Made by a program: the position numbers and the translations under genes
Source: Afipia carboxidovorans OM5
GTDB lineage: Bacteria; Pseudomonadota; Alphaproteobacteria; Rhizobiales; Xanthobacteraceae
NCBI RefSeq assembly: GCF_000218565.1
Contig: NC_015689.1
Span: 1 to 64,000 of the forward strand
Reading direction: 5' to 3'
Length of the DNA stretch: 64,000 nucleotides
In this document: positions 16,895 to 26,000 of the stretch, piece after piece
Numbering within the stretch: position 1 is the first letter of the stretch
Layout of the letters: every line of letters begins with the position of its first letter
Notes under the pieces: generated by a model
Seen by the model: only the letters and a program-made list of their open reading frames with translations
The model's database searches: none
What the model was told of the DNA's origin: nothing

Positions 16895-18547
16895 TTACCC
16901 GAACAATGCGTACAGGTCGTAACCGGCCGTACCGTCAGCGTTGAAGACATACTCGACGTGATTTGTATCGGGCTCGAACCATCCAGCCAGATTCACGTAG
17001 TTCGCGAACGCGGTGTCGAGCGCGTCCACGATAATCAAGTCGGTGCCACTCTGATAGAACTGCAGGGTGTTGATATTGGCGTTCTCGAAGAACACTGCGT
17101 CCAAGCCGCCACTGTCCGTGATGACGTTGACGCCGGAATTGTCGTGGAAGTACCAGTCGTTGCCAAGACCTCCTTCGATCTGATTGGTGCCGCTGGTATT
17201 GTCATCGATGGTGTCGTCGTCGTCGCCGGCATCGACAAAGTTGTCGCCGCCGTTCAGCTTGATGAGGTCGTCACCAGCGCCGCCATCAACTGAGTTCACC
17301 GCAGTTGCCACGGTGATATCGTCATCACCATCGCCACCAACGATGATGCTGCCCGATCCGGTTAAGTCGGTAATGGTGTCGTTACCCGCTCCGCCGTCGA
17401 TTTGATCGAAGCCATCGCCGCCGTCGAGCGTATCGGCACCATCGCCACCGTAGATGACGTCATTGCCGGCCTCGCCGAGAACTGCGTCGTCGCCGGCATC
17501 ACCATAAAGGGTGTCGTTGCCATTACCTCCGAAAATGACGTCGGTATCGTTGCCGCCGTGAATCTCATCATTTCCGCCTCCGCCGTACAGAAGGTCGGTA
17601 CCGGCATCACCGAAAATGGTGTCGTTGTCATCGCCGCCGTCGATCTGATCGTTGTCAGCCCCGCCATGGATTTCATCGTCACCGGCTTGACCCAGGATAG
17701 TGTCGTTGCCAGCGCCGCCATAGATAACATCGTTACCGGCGCCGCCATCGATGCCGTCTGCTCCATCTCCGCCATCGATGGTATCAACGCCATCGCGACC
17801 ATAGATGGTGTCATTCCCCTCGTTGCCATTCAGGTGATCGTCGCCGATTCCGCCGTCGAGGTAGTCGTTCTCAGTTCCACCGTTCAGCGTGTCATTGCCG
17901 GCTTCACCATAAAGAAGGTCGGCGCCTCCATCGCCATTGAGAGTATCGTCGCCGTCGCCGCCGTGAAGCTCGTCAGTATCATTGCCGCCGTTCAGCGAGT
18001 CATTACCGGCACCACCATAAAGCAGGTCAATGCCGGCGCCGCCAAATAGCGTATCCGCACCGTTGCCGCCATCAAGATAGTCATCACCGTTGCCGCCGTT
18101 GATGCTATCGTCTCCATCCTGGCCGAAGAGTTCATCATCGCCATCGTCACCAGCGATGAGATCGTTATCGATGCCACCCTCAATGTGATCATTCCCGTAG
18201 CCGCCAAAGAGGAGATCGGCGCCGGAACCGCCGAAGATCGTGTCATTTCCATCGTCGCCATAGATGTCGTCAATGCCGTCACCACCCTCAAGCCAATCGT
18301 CCCCATTTCCCCCACTGATGTGGTCTCCGCCATCTTGGCCGAAGATGGTGTCGTTTCCGTCATCGCCGTTGAGAAAGTCGTTGCCAGCGCCGCCTTCGAT
18401 GTAGTCGTTGCCGCCGCCACCGCTCAGAAAGTCAGTACCGTCGAAGAACGGGCCGACAGATTGATCATATCCGTAGAGAAAGTCGTCATCGGATGTTCCG
18501 GTGTGCACATCCTGTCCGGTTGTTCCGTACCATACTTCACCTGGCAT
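16895..18547 (-). CDS. RTX calcium-binding repeat protein, type I secretion substrate
   Basis: A 550-residue protein made almost wholly of glycine/aspartate-rich RTX nonapeptide repeats of the GGxGNDxL form. There are more than 30 units from about residue 40 to 430, and then a divergent region ending in VNLAGWF and a C-terminal signal-like tail (GTAGYDLYALFG). Such repeats bind calcium and fold outside the cell after type I export. No protease, lipase or adhesin domain is present, so this is a bare RTX protein, perhaps a surface-layer or matrix protein. It has a good AGGAG site and follows the M23 peptidase gene; transporter genes lie beyond. Confidence 0.9.
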   Translation of the reverse strand: MPGEVWYGTTGQDVHTGTSDDDFLYGYDQSVGPFFDGTDFLSGGGGNDYIEGGAGNDFLNGDDGNDTIFGQDGGDHISGGNGDDWLEGGDGIDDIYGDDGNDTIFGGSGADLLFGGYGNDHIEGGIDNDLIAGDDGDDELFGQDGDDSINGGNGDDYLDGGNGADTLFGGAGIDLLYGGAGNDSLNGGNDTDELHGGDGDDTLNGDGGADLLYGEAGNDTLNGGTENDYLDGGIGDDHLNGNEGNDTIYGRDGVDTIDGGDGADGIDGGAGNDVIYGGAGNDTILGQAGDDEIHGGADNDQIDGGDDNDTIFGDAGTDLLYGGGGNDEIHGGNDTDVIFGGNGNDTLYGDAGDDAVLGEAGNDVIYGGDGADTLDGGDGFDQIDGGAGNDTITDLTGSGSIIVGGDGDDDITVATAVNSVDGGAGDDLIKLNGGDNFVDAGDDDDTIDDNTSGTNQIEGGLGNDWYFHDNSGVNVITDSGGLDAVFFENANINTLQFYQSGTDLIIVDALDTAFANYVNLAGWFEPDTNHVEYVFNADGTAGYDLYALFG

Positions 18548-18687
18548 TGTTCGCTCCTATGATTGCGGCCGCATGTGCGGCGATGTCATGGAGGCGCGTT
18601 CAGGTGTCTTGCTCAATATAGTGAAATCAATAGGGCGCTATATCGAATCTGATAGCAGTTTCGACTGTCTGCCCATCGGCGACGACG

Positions 18688-19665
18688 TCAGAATGATCGC
18701 GAGAACGAATGGTCCAGAACCGTGTCTTGTCCGCGCAGCACACGGTATCGCGCTTTATAAGTGCCAGCTGTCCAACCATCCTGGGGCCGACGTATGCCAA
18801 CGAACAATACCGACTGTGCCTTGCTATGATCCAAGGGAGCTTCCTTGTGATCCGCAACAATCTTTCCATCGGGTGCAATCAGGGTCATCTGCTGGACGTC
18901 GCCGGCGCGGAGACCGATCGTTCGGACGTAACCGATCAACGCCGGTGATGTGGAATCGAGCGTCGAGTCGAGCGCGCCGCCGGTCTCGATCATTTCGGAG
19001 GTAATGGGTCTCGGCGAAAATCCCGAATTGAGAACCATTTGTGCTCTGTAATCCAGAAACCTAGCGATTGAGGGAGCCCAAAGCGATGCATCTCCCCGAC
19101 AAGAGCCCGTTGTACCTTTGGTTGAAAAGGGATCGACGACGCGGCCGTTGTGGCGAACCGTGAAATGCAGATGCGGGAACTCTGTGCGTCCAGACAGGCC
19201 GACCAACCCAATTGACTGTCCGGCAGATACCGGTTGGCCGGCTTTCACGCGGATGCTTCCCTCGCCGAGATGGCAGTATTGGGTTTCCCAGCCGTCGGAA
19301 TGTGAAATGACGACACCATTGCCGCACTCACGTCCAGCCAACGACGGAGAGGGTTGGGATAAACCGATATCGTCCATTCCATCACGAGTACGTTCCACGA
19401 TGCCATCGGCAGCCGCCAGAACGTTTACTCCTCTCTTTGAGTCGGCGAGCGTCGGAATCCGAAAGTCGGTGCCATTGTGGCCGTCATAGGTGAGGTGGCC
19501 ACAGGCGTAGTCCCGCGCGGAGGAAGACTCGTCAATATCAACGTAATTCTGAATCACGCAGGACTGGCCGATCACGCAGTCGATAGGCAATAACAGCTCG
19601 AACGAATGGCAGGCGCCTGTCGAGACAAAAAAGGCGGTTAGAGCCGAGAGCATCTGTCGGCGCAT
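18688..19665 (-). CDS. M23 (LytM-type) peptidase
   Basis: A 325-residue exported zinc endopeptidase. A signal peptide (RRQMLSALTAFFVSTGA) precedes a lysostaphin-like M23 domain with the zinc ligands in GHNGTDFR and HLHF (in PHLHFTVRH), and the segment VVISHSDGWETQYCHLGEGSI. Members cut peptidoglycan cross-links or surface proteins. A C-terminal beta-rich domain of about 120 residues follows. It sits 140 bp upstream of the RTX gene on the same strand and back to back with the type I transporter, so it may help export or anchoring of the RTX protein. Confidence 0.88.
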   Translation of the reverse strand: MRRQMLSALTAFFVSTGACHSFELLLPIDCVIGQSCVIQNYVDIDESSSARDYACGHLTYDGHNGTDFRIPTLADSKRGVNVLAAADGIVERTRDGMDDIGLSQPSPSLAGRECGNGVVISHSDGWETQYCHLGEGSIRVKAGQPVSAGQSIGLVGLSGRTEFPHLHFTVRHNGRVVDPFSTKGTTGSCRGDASLWAPSIARFLDYRAQMVLNSGFSPRPITSEMIETGGALDSTLDSTSPALIGYVRTIGLRAGDVQQMTLIAPDGKIVADHKEAPLDHSKAQSVLFVGIRRPQDGWTAGTYKARYRVLRGQDTVLDHSFSRSF

Positions 19666-19876
19666 AGGTAGTCTCCATATGCTCCCTCGATCTGCAACGG
19701 AGGTCAGGGATCAAAGAACGCTGCACCTCCGGGCGTTTATGCACCCCAATCGTGCTTGCCGGAATCCGCAATATATCGATTTTACTAGCTTGCCGGTCTG
19801 AGCATCTAAATCGGACAGTAGGCTTGCAAGTGCAAGAATGTGGCGCGATGAATGCCACCCTTCAGTGTGGTGCCGT

Positions 19877-21604
19877 ATGGTCGACAACACGAACGCAGCG
19901 GCGCGCCGGACTCTCTATCGATTTGTTGCATGGGCGGGTGTGTTCGCCGGGGTTGCTAACGTTCTGGGACTCGCCGGTCCGCTCTTCATGCTGGAGATCT
20001 ACGATCGGATCATTCCGAGCCGCAGTGTTCCGACACTTGTCGCACTCTTCGGAATGGTGTGCGTCCTCTACTTCGTGTCAGGGGTGCTTGATACGCTTCG
20101 AGCGCGGCTTATGGCGCGTATCGCGCTTGCCTTTGACGAGATGTTCTCGCTGCAGGTGTTCAGCGCGATAGCGGGAATCCAACTTCGAATAAAGGTAGAA
20201 GGTGATTCGCTCCGTCCTTCGCAGGATCTCGACCAGATCAGGACGTTTTTGTCTGGCCCGGGAATGGTCGCGCTGTTCGATTTTCCGTGGATGCCAATCT
20301 ATGTCGTGGTCTGCTTCGTCCTGCATCCGGCGATCGGCGTTCTGGCCCTCGGGGGTATGATCGTGCTTTTGACCCTGACGGCTATTGCTGACCGCGGTAC
20401 ACGCCGCGTGTTGCACGCGGCGAACACGCTCGCCGCAAATCGTAATCTCATCGCCGAAGCCGCATTTCGCGACCCCGAGGCTCTTGCTGCAATGGGCATG
20501 ACCGGCGCTGCTGCCGCAAAATGGCAGGACGCGCACCGAGGCTATTCCCACTTGCAGAGAAAGGCGGCTGACATCGCGGGTACACTCGCAGGCGCGTCGC
20601 GCGCATTACGGTATGGGCTCCAGTCAGCGTCACTCGGAATTGGAGCCTATCTTGTGTTGGGCAACGAGATGACGGCGGGGTCGATCGTCGCTGCATCGAT
20701 TATCGTATCGCGAGCGCTTGTGCCCGCTGAACAGCTCATCGGCAACTGGCGGAATGTCCTGACCGCGCACCAAGCATGGCAACGATTGAGCGCTATCCTC
20801 AACTACGTTCGGAGTGAGGATTTGGAGCGCATCCAGCTTCCCGAGCCATCCGCGGCAATTTCAGTCAGCGGAGTATACGTTGCACCGCCGGCCGATCCGA
20901 AGAGACTTACAGTTCAAAATATCAACTTCAATCTCACGGCCGGGAACGTATTGGGAATCGTCGGGCCGAGCGGATCGGGAAAGTCGACTCTGGTTCGTTG
21001 CCTGGTTGGTGTATGGCCTGCGTTGCGCGGGCGGGTGTGTTTGGACGGCGCCTCGCTTGATCAGTGGCCATCATCGCTGCGAAAGCAGCACATCGGCTAT
21101 ATGCCTCAGACCGTTGAGCTCTTCCCCGGCACAATCGCGGAAAACATATCTAGATTACAATGTGGCGTTGACGATGCGGCGGTTGTCTGCGCCGCTAAGG
21201 CGGCGGGCGTCCATGAGCTCATCGTTCAACTCCCTGACGGCTATAACACGCGGGTGGGAGAGAGCGGGAACAATCTTTCTGCTGGCCAACGTCAGCGCAT
21301 CGCTCTGGCGCGTGCACTCTTCGGCAACCCATTTCTCGTTGTTCTTGATGAGCCCAACTCCAATCTCGATACAGAAGGTGAGCGTGCTCTGGCGCGCGCG
21401 ATCGCAGAGGTGCGAAAGCGAGCAGGGATTGTCATCGTTGTCGCTCATCGCGCAAATATCTTGGCCGAAATTGACTTTGTGCTCGTGATGGACAGAGGTT
21501 TGATGCGGGCGTTTGGCCCGAAAGACGAGGTGTTGAAGTCATCGAATAAATCTCGCAGTGCTCCGCCATGGCGAGTGATAGAGCCCGGAGCTGCAACCGC
21601 ATGA
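19877..21604 (+). CDS. Type I secretion ABC transporter (PrtD family)
   Basis: About 575 residues. An N-terminal membrane domain with about six helices (VFAGVANVLGLAGPLFMLEIYDRIIPSRS is the typical PrtD start) is followed by an ATPase domain with Walker A GPSGSGKST, Q-loop GYMPQTVELF, signature LSAGQRQRIALARA and Walker B LVVLDEPNSNLD. It exports unfolded RTX proteins with an HlyD-type adaptor and a TolC channel; no TolC gene is in the window. The frame is open from 19838, and ATG 19877 gives the usual family length. The end overlaps the adaptor gene by 4 nt. Confidence 0.9.
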   Translation: MVDNTNAAARRTLYRFVAWAGVFAGVANVLGLAGPLFMLEIYDRIIPSRSVPTLVALFGMVCVLYFVSGVLDTLRARLMARIALAFDEMFSLQVFSAIAGIQLRIKVEGDSLRPSQDLDQIRTFLSGPGMVALFDFPWMPIYVVVCFVLHPAIGVLALGGMIVLLTLTAIADRGTRRVLHAANTLAANRNLIAEAAFRDPEALAAMGMTGAAAAKWQDAHRGYSHLQRKAADIAGTLAGASRALRYGLQSASLGIGAYLVLGNEMTAGSIVAASIIVSRALVPAEQLIGNWRNVLTAHQAWQRLSAILNYVRSEDLERIQLPEPSAAISVSGVYVAPPADPKRLTVQNINFNLTAGNVLGIVGPSGSGKSTLVRCLVGVWPALRGRVCLDGASLDQWPSSLRKQHIGYMPQTVELFPGTIAENISRLQCGVDDAAVVCAAKAAGVHELIVQLPDGYNTRVGESGNNLSAGQRQRIALARALFGNPFLVVLDEPNSNLDTEGERALARAIAEVRKRAGIVIVVAHRANILAEIDFVLVMDRGLMRAFGPKDEVLKSSNKSRSAPPWRVIEPGAATA

Positions 21605-22911
21605 CGGAAAGCACACAGCGACTGCTACGACGATCCATGCAACGCCATGTGCTGTTCGGCACTACTATTATCGCATTCCTTGTGGTTGGTGCTGGCGGTT
21701 GGGCAACCACGACAGAATTGGCCGGTGCCGTCATTGCAACAGGAACAGTCGTTGTCGAAGGCAACGTGAAAGTGGTCCAGCATCCGACCGGCGGCGTCGT
21801 CGCGGATCTACGTGTTCGCGAAGGGCAAATGGTTGAAGCGGGCGAGGTCGTCATCAGGCTCGACGAAACGACCCTCCGCGCAAACCTCATGGTTGTTTCG
21901 AAGGGTATCAACCAGATTCTGGCGCGGAAGGCGCGTCTCCTGGCAGAGCAAGAGAATCTTGAGGACGTCCCGATATCCAGCGATCTGGCGGCTCGCGTTA
22001 CGCCTGACGAAGCAAAGACCGTGACCGCGAATGAAATTCGTCTTTTTCGGGATCGACGCCTCAGTCGTGAAGGCCAGAAAGACCAGCTTCGCGAACGTAT
22101 CCAGCAACTCCAGGAGCAGATAAGCGGTTATAAAGCGCAGCAAGGCGCCAAGACCGATGAAATTGCGTTGATCGAAAAGGAGCTTGAGGGGGTTCGGTAT
22201 CTCTATGAGAACGGGCTAACACCTATTTCGCGGCTGCATAATCTTGAACGATCAAGCGCTCGTCTCCGAGGGGAGCGAGGTCAACTGATTGCATCTATTG
22301 CAGCGGCGAAAGGAAAAATCGCCGAAACGGAACTAGAGCTCATTCAGATCGACCAGAATCTCCGGAGTGAGGTGGCGACCGAACTTCGCGATCTCAATGT
22401 TCGAGAAGGGGAATTGATCGAGCGCGAGGTTGCCGCCCGTGACCAGCTCGAAAGAGTAGATATACGCGCGCCAATCGCAGGAATTGTGCATCAACTTGCT
22501 ATGCACACTGTGGGGGGTGTTGTCCGGCCGGGCGAGGTTTTATTGCAGGTCGTCCCGATCAAGCGCGAGTTAGACATTGAGGCACGAATCCGTGCGCAGG
22601 ACATCGATCGCATCGCACTTGGGCACGAGGCAGTGTTGCGGTTCGTCGCCTTCAACCGAAATTCCACGCCAGAACTGATAGGTGCAGTGACGAAGGTTTC
22701 GGCCGATGCCATCGCTGACAGCCAGACCAGCACAAGCTTTTACAAGACCATCATTACATTGAGTGCCGACGAGGCTAGGCGGCTTGGGCGCCGGACGCTG
22801 GTGCCGGGAATGCCCGTCGATTGCTATATCCGCACCTCGGATCGTACGGTTTTGTCGTATCTCGTTAAGCCCCTGGTTGATCATGCAACCCGCGCGTTCC
22901 GATACGACTGA
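21601..22911 (+). CDS. HlyD-family membrane-fusion adaptor of type I secretion
   Basis: A 436-residue periplasmic adaptor. One N-terminal membrane helix (LFGTTIIAFLVVGAGGWATT) is followed by the lipoyl/barrel-sandwich half VVEGNVKVVQHPTGGVVADLRVREG, a long coiled coil (residues of about 130-270, rich in Gln/Glu/Leu) and the second half, with RVDIRAPIAGIVHQLAMHTVGGVVRPGE. It links the ABC transporter to an outer-membrane channel. The ATGA overlap with the transporter fixes the start. The nearby RTX protein is the likely cargo. Confidence 0.9.
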   Translation: MTESTQRLLRRSMQRHVLFGTTIIAFLVVGAGGWATTTELAGAVIATGTVVVEGNVKVVQHPTGGVVADLRVREGQMVEAGEVVIRLDETTLRANLMVVSKGINQILARKARLLAEQENLEDVPISSDLAARVTPDEAKTVTANEIRLFRDRRLSREGQKDQLRERIQQLQEQISGYKAQQGAKTDEIALIEKELEGVRYLYENGLTPISRLHNLERSSARLRGERGQLIASIAAAKGKIAETELELIQIDQNLRSEVATELRDLNVREGELIEREVAARDQLERVDIRAPIAGIVHQLAMHTVGGVVRPGEVLLQVVPIKRELDIEARIRAQDIDRIALGHEAVLRFVAFNRNSTPELIGAVTKVSADAIADSQTSTSFYKTIITLSADEARRLGRRTLVPGMPVDCYIRTSDRTVLSYLVKPLVDHATRAFRYD

Positions 22912-22986
22912 ACTGAGCCGGCCGATCAGCTTTCGTCCGCGGTTCCTCAAGCGGGAACTCTGGCGTGCCATAGCGTCAGCCCCTCA

Positions 22987-23018
22987 CTGACCAGAAAATA
23001 TATCTAAATCTTGGTCAG
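22987..23018. repeat. Inverted repeat CTGACCA-N18-TGGTCAG
   Basis: Seven-base perfect arms flank an AT-rich 18-bp centre, in the gap between the secretion operon and imuA. The right half (AAATCTTGGTCAGTAA) closely resembles a sequence next to the abiE operator (AAATATTGGTCAGTGA, 13689-13704). It could be a regulator-binding site or a weak terminator of the secretion operon. Confidence 0.4.
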
Positions 23019-23087
23019 TAAGCGCAAAAGGCTGATCCGTTCCCCCGCGACATTTGGACGAGCCGGATTGACTCTCCGAAAGGACGA

Positions 23088-23102
23088 GAACAAACATAGA
23101 AC
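23088..23102. promoter_or_regulatory. LexA box before imuA
   Basis: GAAC-N7-GAAC (GAACAAACATAGAAC), the exact alphaproteobacterial LexA box pattern (GTTC-N7-GTTC read on the other strand), 30 bp upstream of the imuA start. It predicts SOS induction of the mutagenesis cassette. Confidence 0.85.
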
Positions 23103-23132
23103 ATTCCTAAGCTGGAGAGCGTTACAACGGGC

Positions 23133-23894
23133 ATGAGTACGTGCGCCCCCCAAACCGTCGTGTCCGAACTTCGGGCGCGCATCGCCAAGCTGGAGGGGAG
23201 GGCTGCGCATCCGCGCGGAACCCTCCCCTTTGGCGTTGCTACGATCGACCAGGTTCTGCCGGGGGGAGGCTTGGCGCGGGGAGCGCTGCATGAGGTCGCG
23301 GGAGGCGGCAATGGAGCGGTCGATGGCGCGGCGGCCGCGTTGTTCGCGGCCGGGATCGCCGCTCGAGCGTCCGGCAAGGTCCTGTGGTATGTGACGCGCC
23401 CGGACCTGTTCGCGCCAGCGCTCGTCCAGGCCGGGCTTGCGGCCGCGCGTGTGATCTACGTCGAGTGTGGCGATGAGAAGTCGCTGCTCGCGTGTTTTGA
23501 GGAAGGGCTAAAGCATCCCGGATTGGGCGTTGCTGTCGGCGAGGTGGCGAGGCTGTCGATGACCGCCTCGCGCCGGCTTCAGCTTGCGGCCGAATCCTCC
23601 GGCACGATCGGGCTCGCGGTCCGCCGCTGGCGGCGGCAGACCGAGGCCGCAGACTTCGGCATGCCGACAGCCGCAACCACGCGATGGCGCGTCTCCGCGC
23701 TGCCATCGGCGCCGCTGCCGGTGCCCGGCGTCGGCCGGGCACGCTGGCTGCTTGAACTGATCCGCAGCCGCGCCGGCGAAAGCGCGGATTTCGTTGTGGA
23801 GGCGTGTGATGACCAGGGTCGTCTCGCTCTTCCTTCCGACCTGGCCGACGGACAGGGTGCGAAGGATGCTGGGCGGCGCCGCGCCTTCGCGTGA
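23133..23894 (+). CDS. imuA: ImuA, SOS mutagenesis cassette protein
   Basis: A 253-residue RecA/SulA-like protein of the imuA-imuB-dnaE2 cassette, which performs damage-induced mutagenesis in bacteria lacking Pol V. It starts with LRARIAKLEGR and TLPFGVATIDQVLPGGGLARGALHEV, and the degenerate P-loop region AGGGNGAVDGAAAALFA is typical of ImuA. A LexA box lies just upstream. The end overlaps imuB by about 86 bp. Confidence 0.9.
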   Translation: MSTCAPQTVVSELRARIAKLEGRAAHPRGTLPFGVATIDQVLPGGGLARGALHEVAGGGNGAVDGAAAALFAAGIAARASGKVLWYVTRPDLFAPALVQAGLAAARVIYVECGDEKSLLACFEEGLKHPGLGVAVGEVARLSMTASRRLQLAAESSGTIGLAVRRWRRQTEAADFGMPTAATTRWRVSALPSAPLPVPGVGRARWLLELIRSRAGESADFVVEACDDQGRLALPSDLADGQGAKDAGRRRAFA

Positions 23895-25332
23895 GACGTC
23901 GCTCATTCTTGTTGGTCGCGACGGCCGACGTCGTGTGGTGCATGCTGCGGACGCGGCCGCGCAGCGCGCTGGGCTGCGCGTCGGTATGGCCGCCAGTAAG
24001 GCACAGGCTCTGGTGGGTGATCTCATTGTTCGCGATGCCGATCCCGATGCGGATCTCGCCGCGCTCGATCGTCTGGCGTTGTGGGCGCTCAAACGCTACG
24101 CGCCGATTGTCGCCGCCGATCCGCCCGATGGGCTTGTCATCGACGCGAGCGGTGCGACGCACCTTCATGGAGGCGAAGCCGCCATGCTCGAGGACATGGT
24201 GCAGCGCCTCGGCGCAGCGGGTATCACCACGCGAGCGGCAATGGCCGACACTTGGGGCGCGGCGCATGCGCTGGCGCGTTTTGGTGCGCGGCCGACTGTT
24301 GTCCTCCCCGCCGGCGCGAGTGCTGAGGCGATCATGCCCCTGCCGATCGCCGCGCTGCGCTTGCCGATCGACATCATCGACAGCCTGCGCCGGCTCGGCC
24401 TCGATCGCATCGCCGATCTCGAGGCGACGCCGCGCGCGCCGCTGGCGTTGCGCTTCGGACCGGAGCCCGGACGTCGCCTCGATCAAGCCATGCAACGCTT
24501 GAGCGAGCCGATCAATCCGATCCGCGCGCCGGAGATTGCCGAGGTCCGTCGTGCGTTCGGAGAGCCGGTGGCCGCGGCGGAAACGATTGCTCGATACCTT
24601 GCGAAGCTCGTGAGCGAACTTTGCGCATTGCTCGAAGCCCGCGGGGAGGGCGCGCGCCGCCTCGATCTCATTTATCATCGCGTCGATGCACATCTCGCTG
24701 CTGTCCGCGTCGGCATGGCTGCCCCTGTACGCGAAGTGAGGCGGCTGACGAGGCTTCTCACCGACAAGATCGAGACCATTGATCCTGGCTTCGGCATTGA
24801 ACTGATGCGGCTCGCCGCGACGAGCGCGGAGCCGCTGAACGCCAAGCAGGCGGTGTCCGATCTTGGTGCTCCTCCTGACGTCGACATCACCGATCTGATC
24901 GACACGCTGTCCAACCGCATTGGTGGCGAACGCCTCTATCGCTTTGCATCCGTCCAAAGCGATGTGCCGGAGCGCGCTGTCCGCCGCGTCGCACCGGCTT
25001 CGCTTGATGACGGCGAATCCTGGCCGGGATCATGGCCGCGACCATCCCGCCTCCTGCCGACGCCCGAGCCGATCGAAACCGTGGCGCTGTTACCGGACCA
25101 CCCACCTGTCACCTTCACCTGGCGCGGTATCCGTCATCGCGTGAAGCGCGCAGACGGCCCCGAGAGGGTGTTCGGCGAATGGTGGAAACGCGATGCCGAG
25201 CTCTCGACGGTGCGGGATTATTTCCAGGTCGAGAACGACGCCGGCGAGCGCTTCTGGCTCTATCGCACCGGTGACGGCGAGAATGCCGAAACCGGGTCCC
25301 AGCGCTGGTTCCTGCACGGAATCTTCGGATGA
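23809..25332 (+). CDS. imuB: ImuB, Y-family polymerase-like protein
   Basis: About 507 residues of the catalytically inactive Y-family polymerase homologue that links DnaE2 to the beta clamp. It starts LFLPTWPTDRVRR. The palm region lacks the usual paired acidic catalytic residues, as in other ImuB proteins, and a C-terminal region (TFTWRGIRHRVKRADGPERVFGEWW) is typical of the family. I chose the ATG at 23809. The stop overlaps the dnaE2 start in ATGA. With its polymerase partner truncated here, the protein could work only with a DnaE2 encoded elsewhere. Confidence 0.9.
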   Translation: MTRVVSLFLPTWPTDRVRRMLGGAAPSRETSLILVGRDGRRRVVHAADAAAQRAGLRVGMAASKAQALVGDLIVRDADPDADLAALDRLALWALKRYAPIVAADPPDGLVIDASGATHLHGGEAAMLEDMVQRLGAAGITTRAAMADTWGAAHALARFGARPTVVLPAGASAEAIMPLPIAALRLPIDIIDSLRRLGLDRIADLEATPRAPLALRFGPEPGRRLDQAMQRLSEPINPIRAPEIAEVRRAFGEPVAAAETIARYLAKLVSELCALLEARGEGARRLDLIYHRVDAHLAAVRVGMAAPVREVRRLTRLLTDKIETIDPGFGIELMRLAATSAEPLNAKQAVSDLGAPPDVDITDLIDTLSNRIGGERLYRFASVQSDVPERAVRRVAPASLDDGESWPGSWPRPSRLLPTPEPIETVALLPDHPPVTFTWRGIRHRVKRADGPERVFGEWWKRDAELSTVRDYFQVENDAGERFWLYRTGDGENAETGSQRWFLHGIFG

Positions 25333-25751
25333 GCGGCCAGCGCTACGCCGAATTGCAGGTGACATCGCAGTTCTCGTTCCTGCGCGGCGCGAGCTCGTGC
25401 GAGGAACTGTTCGCGCAGGCCGCCCTGCTCGGAATCGAGGCGCTCGCTGTCGCTGACCGCAATTCGCTCGCCGGCGTGGTGCGGGCGCATGAAGCCGCCA
25501 ATGCAACGGGCGTACGCTTGATCGTCGGCTGTCGCCTAGATCTCACGGACGGCTTTTCGACCCTGGTTTATCCAACCGATCGCGCCGCCTATGCGCGGCT
25601 GTGCCGGCTGCTCTCGCTCGGCAAGAAACGCGCTGGCAAGGCGAAATGCCATCTTACATGGGATGATACGGAAACCGTCTCCTTCCCGCAGTTCATGCGT
25701 ATGTTACCGCCGTTGGTGGAATTTGGAAGTCGTTTGGGCAAAAGCCTTTGA
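25329..25751 (+). pseudogene. dnaE2: Truncated error-prone DNA polymerase DnaE2 (ImuC)
   Basis: The first 113 codons match the PHP-domain start of DnaE2 (YAELQVTSQFSFLRGASS, LAVADRNSLAGVVRAH, KAKCHLTWDD). The match ends abruptly near 25668, and the remaining 27 codons are unrelated. A complete protein has more than 1000 residues, so the polymerase core is missing and the gene cannot work. The break marks the junction between the accessory region and the cox cluster. Confidence 0.9.
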
Positions 25752-26000
25752 TGCTGCTTTGCGGCAACTTCTATCGTGCCCCACGAACGTCGCATCATAA
25801 GAAATGTGACGCCCGGGGGGGACAACGCAAATGGGTTGCGAAAATATGCAGGCGCGGCAAGCACCGTGTCGCCAAGCTAGGCATTTGGCTCAAACTGTCC
25901 CCTCGAAGCTCTCTTCAACTGCTGCAAAGCATCGACCGCATTTTCGCGGACGATATTGATGTGCGGCGATTGTTGGCAACTGAACCATGGGGGTATCAAG
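25669..26000. other. Junction region between the dnaE2 stump and coxB
   Basis: About 330 bp without a convincing gene. It holds the foreign 3' end of the truncated dnaE2 frame and sequence that resembles no element I recognise. No insertion-sequence terminal repeats or target duplications are visible. The coxB promoter must lie here; GGGGG before 26001 serves as its ribosome-binding site. Confidence 0.6.

Noticed and set aside
16844..18562. Plus-strand frames and tandem DNA repeats resembling an array
   Set aside because: They are the reverse of the RTX gene. The periodicity comes from its repeated nonapeptides; there are no spacers as in CRISPR.
23239..24957. A 572-codon minus-strand frame across imuA-imuB
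   Set aside because: Arg/Ala-rich shadow without motifs. imuA and imuB explain the region fully.
25669..26000. An insertion sequence as the cause of the dnaE2 truncation
   Set aside because: No transposase fragment, terminal inverted repeats or target duplication could be seen.
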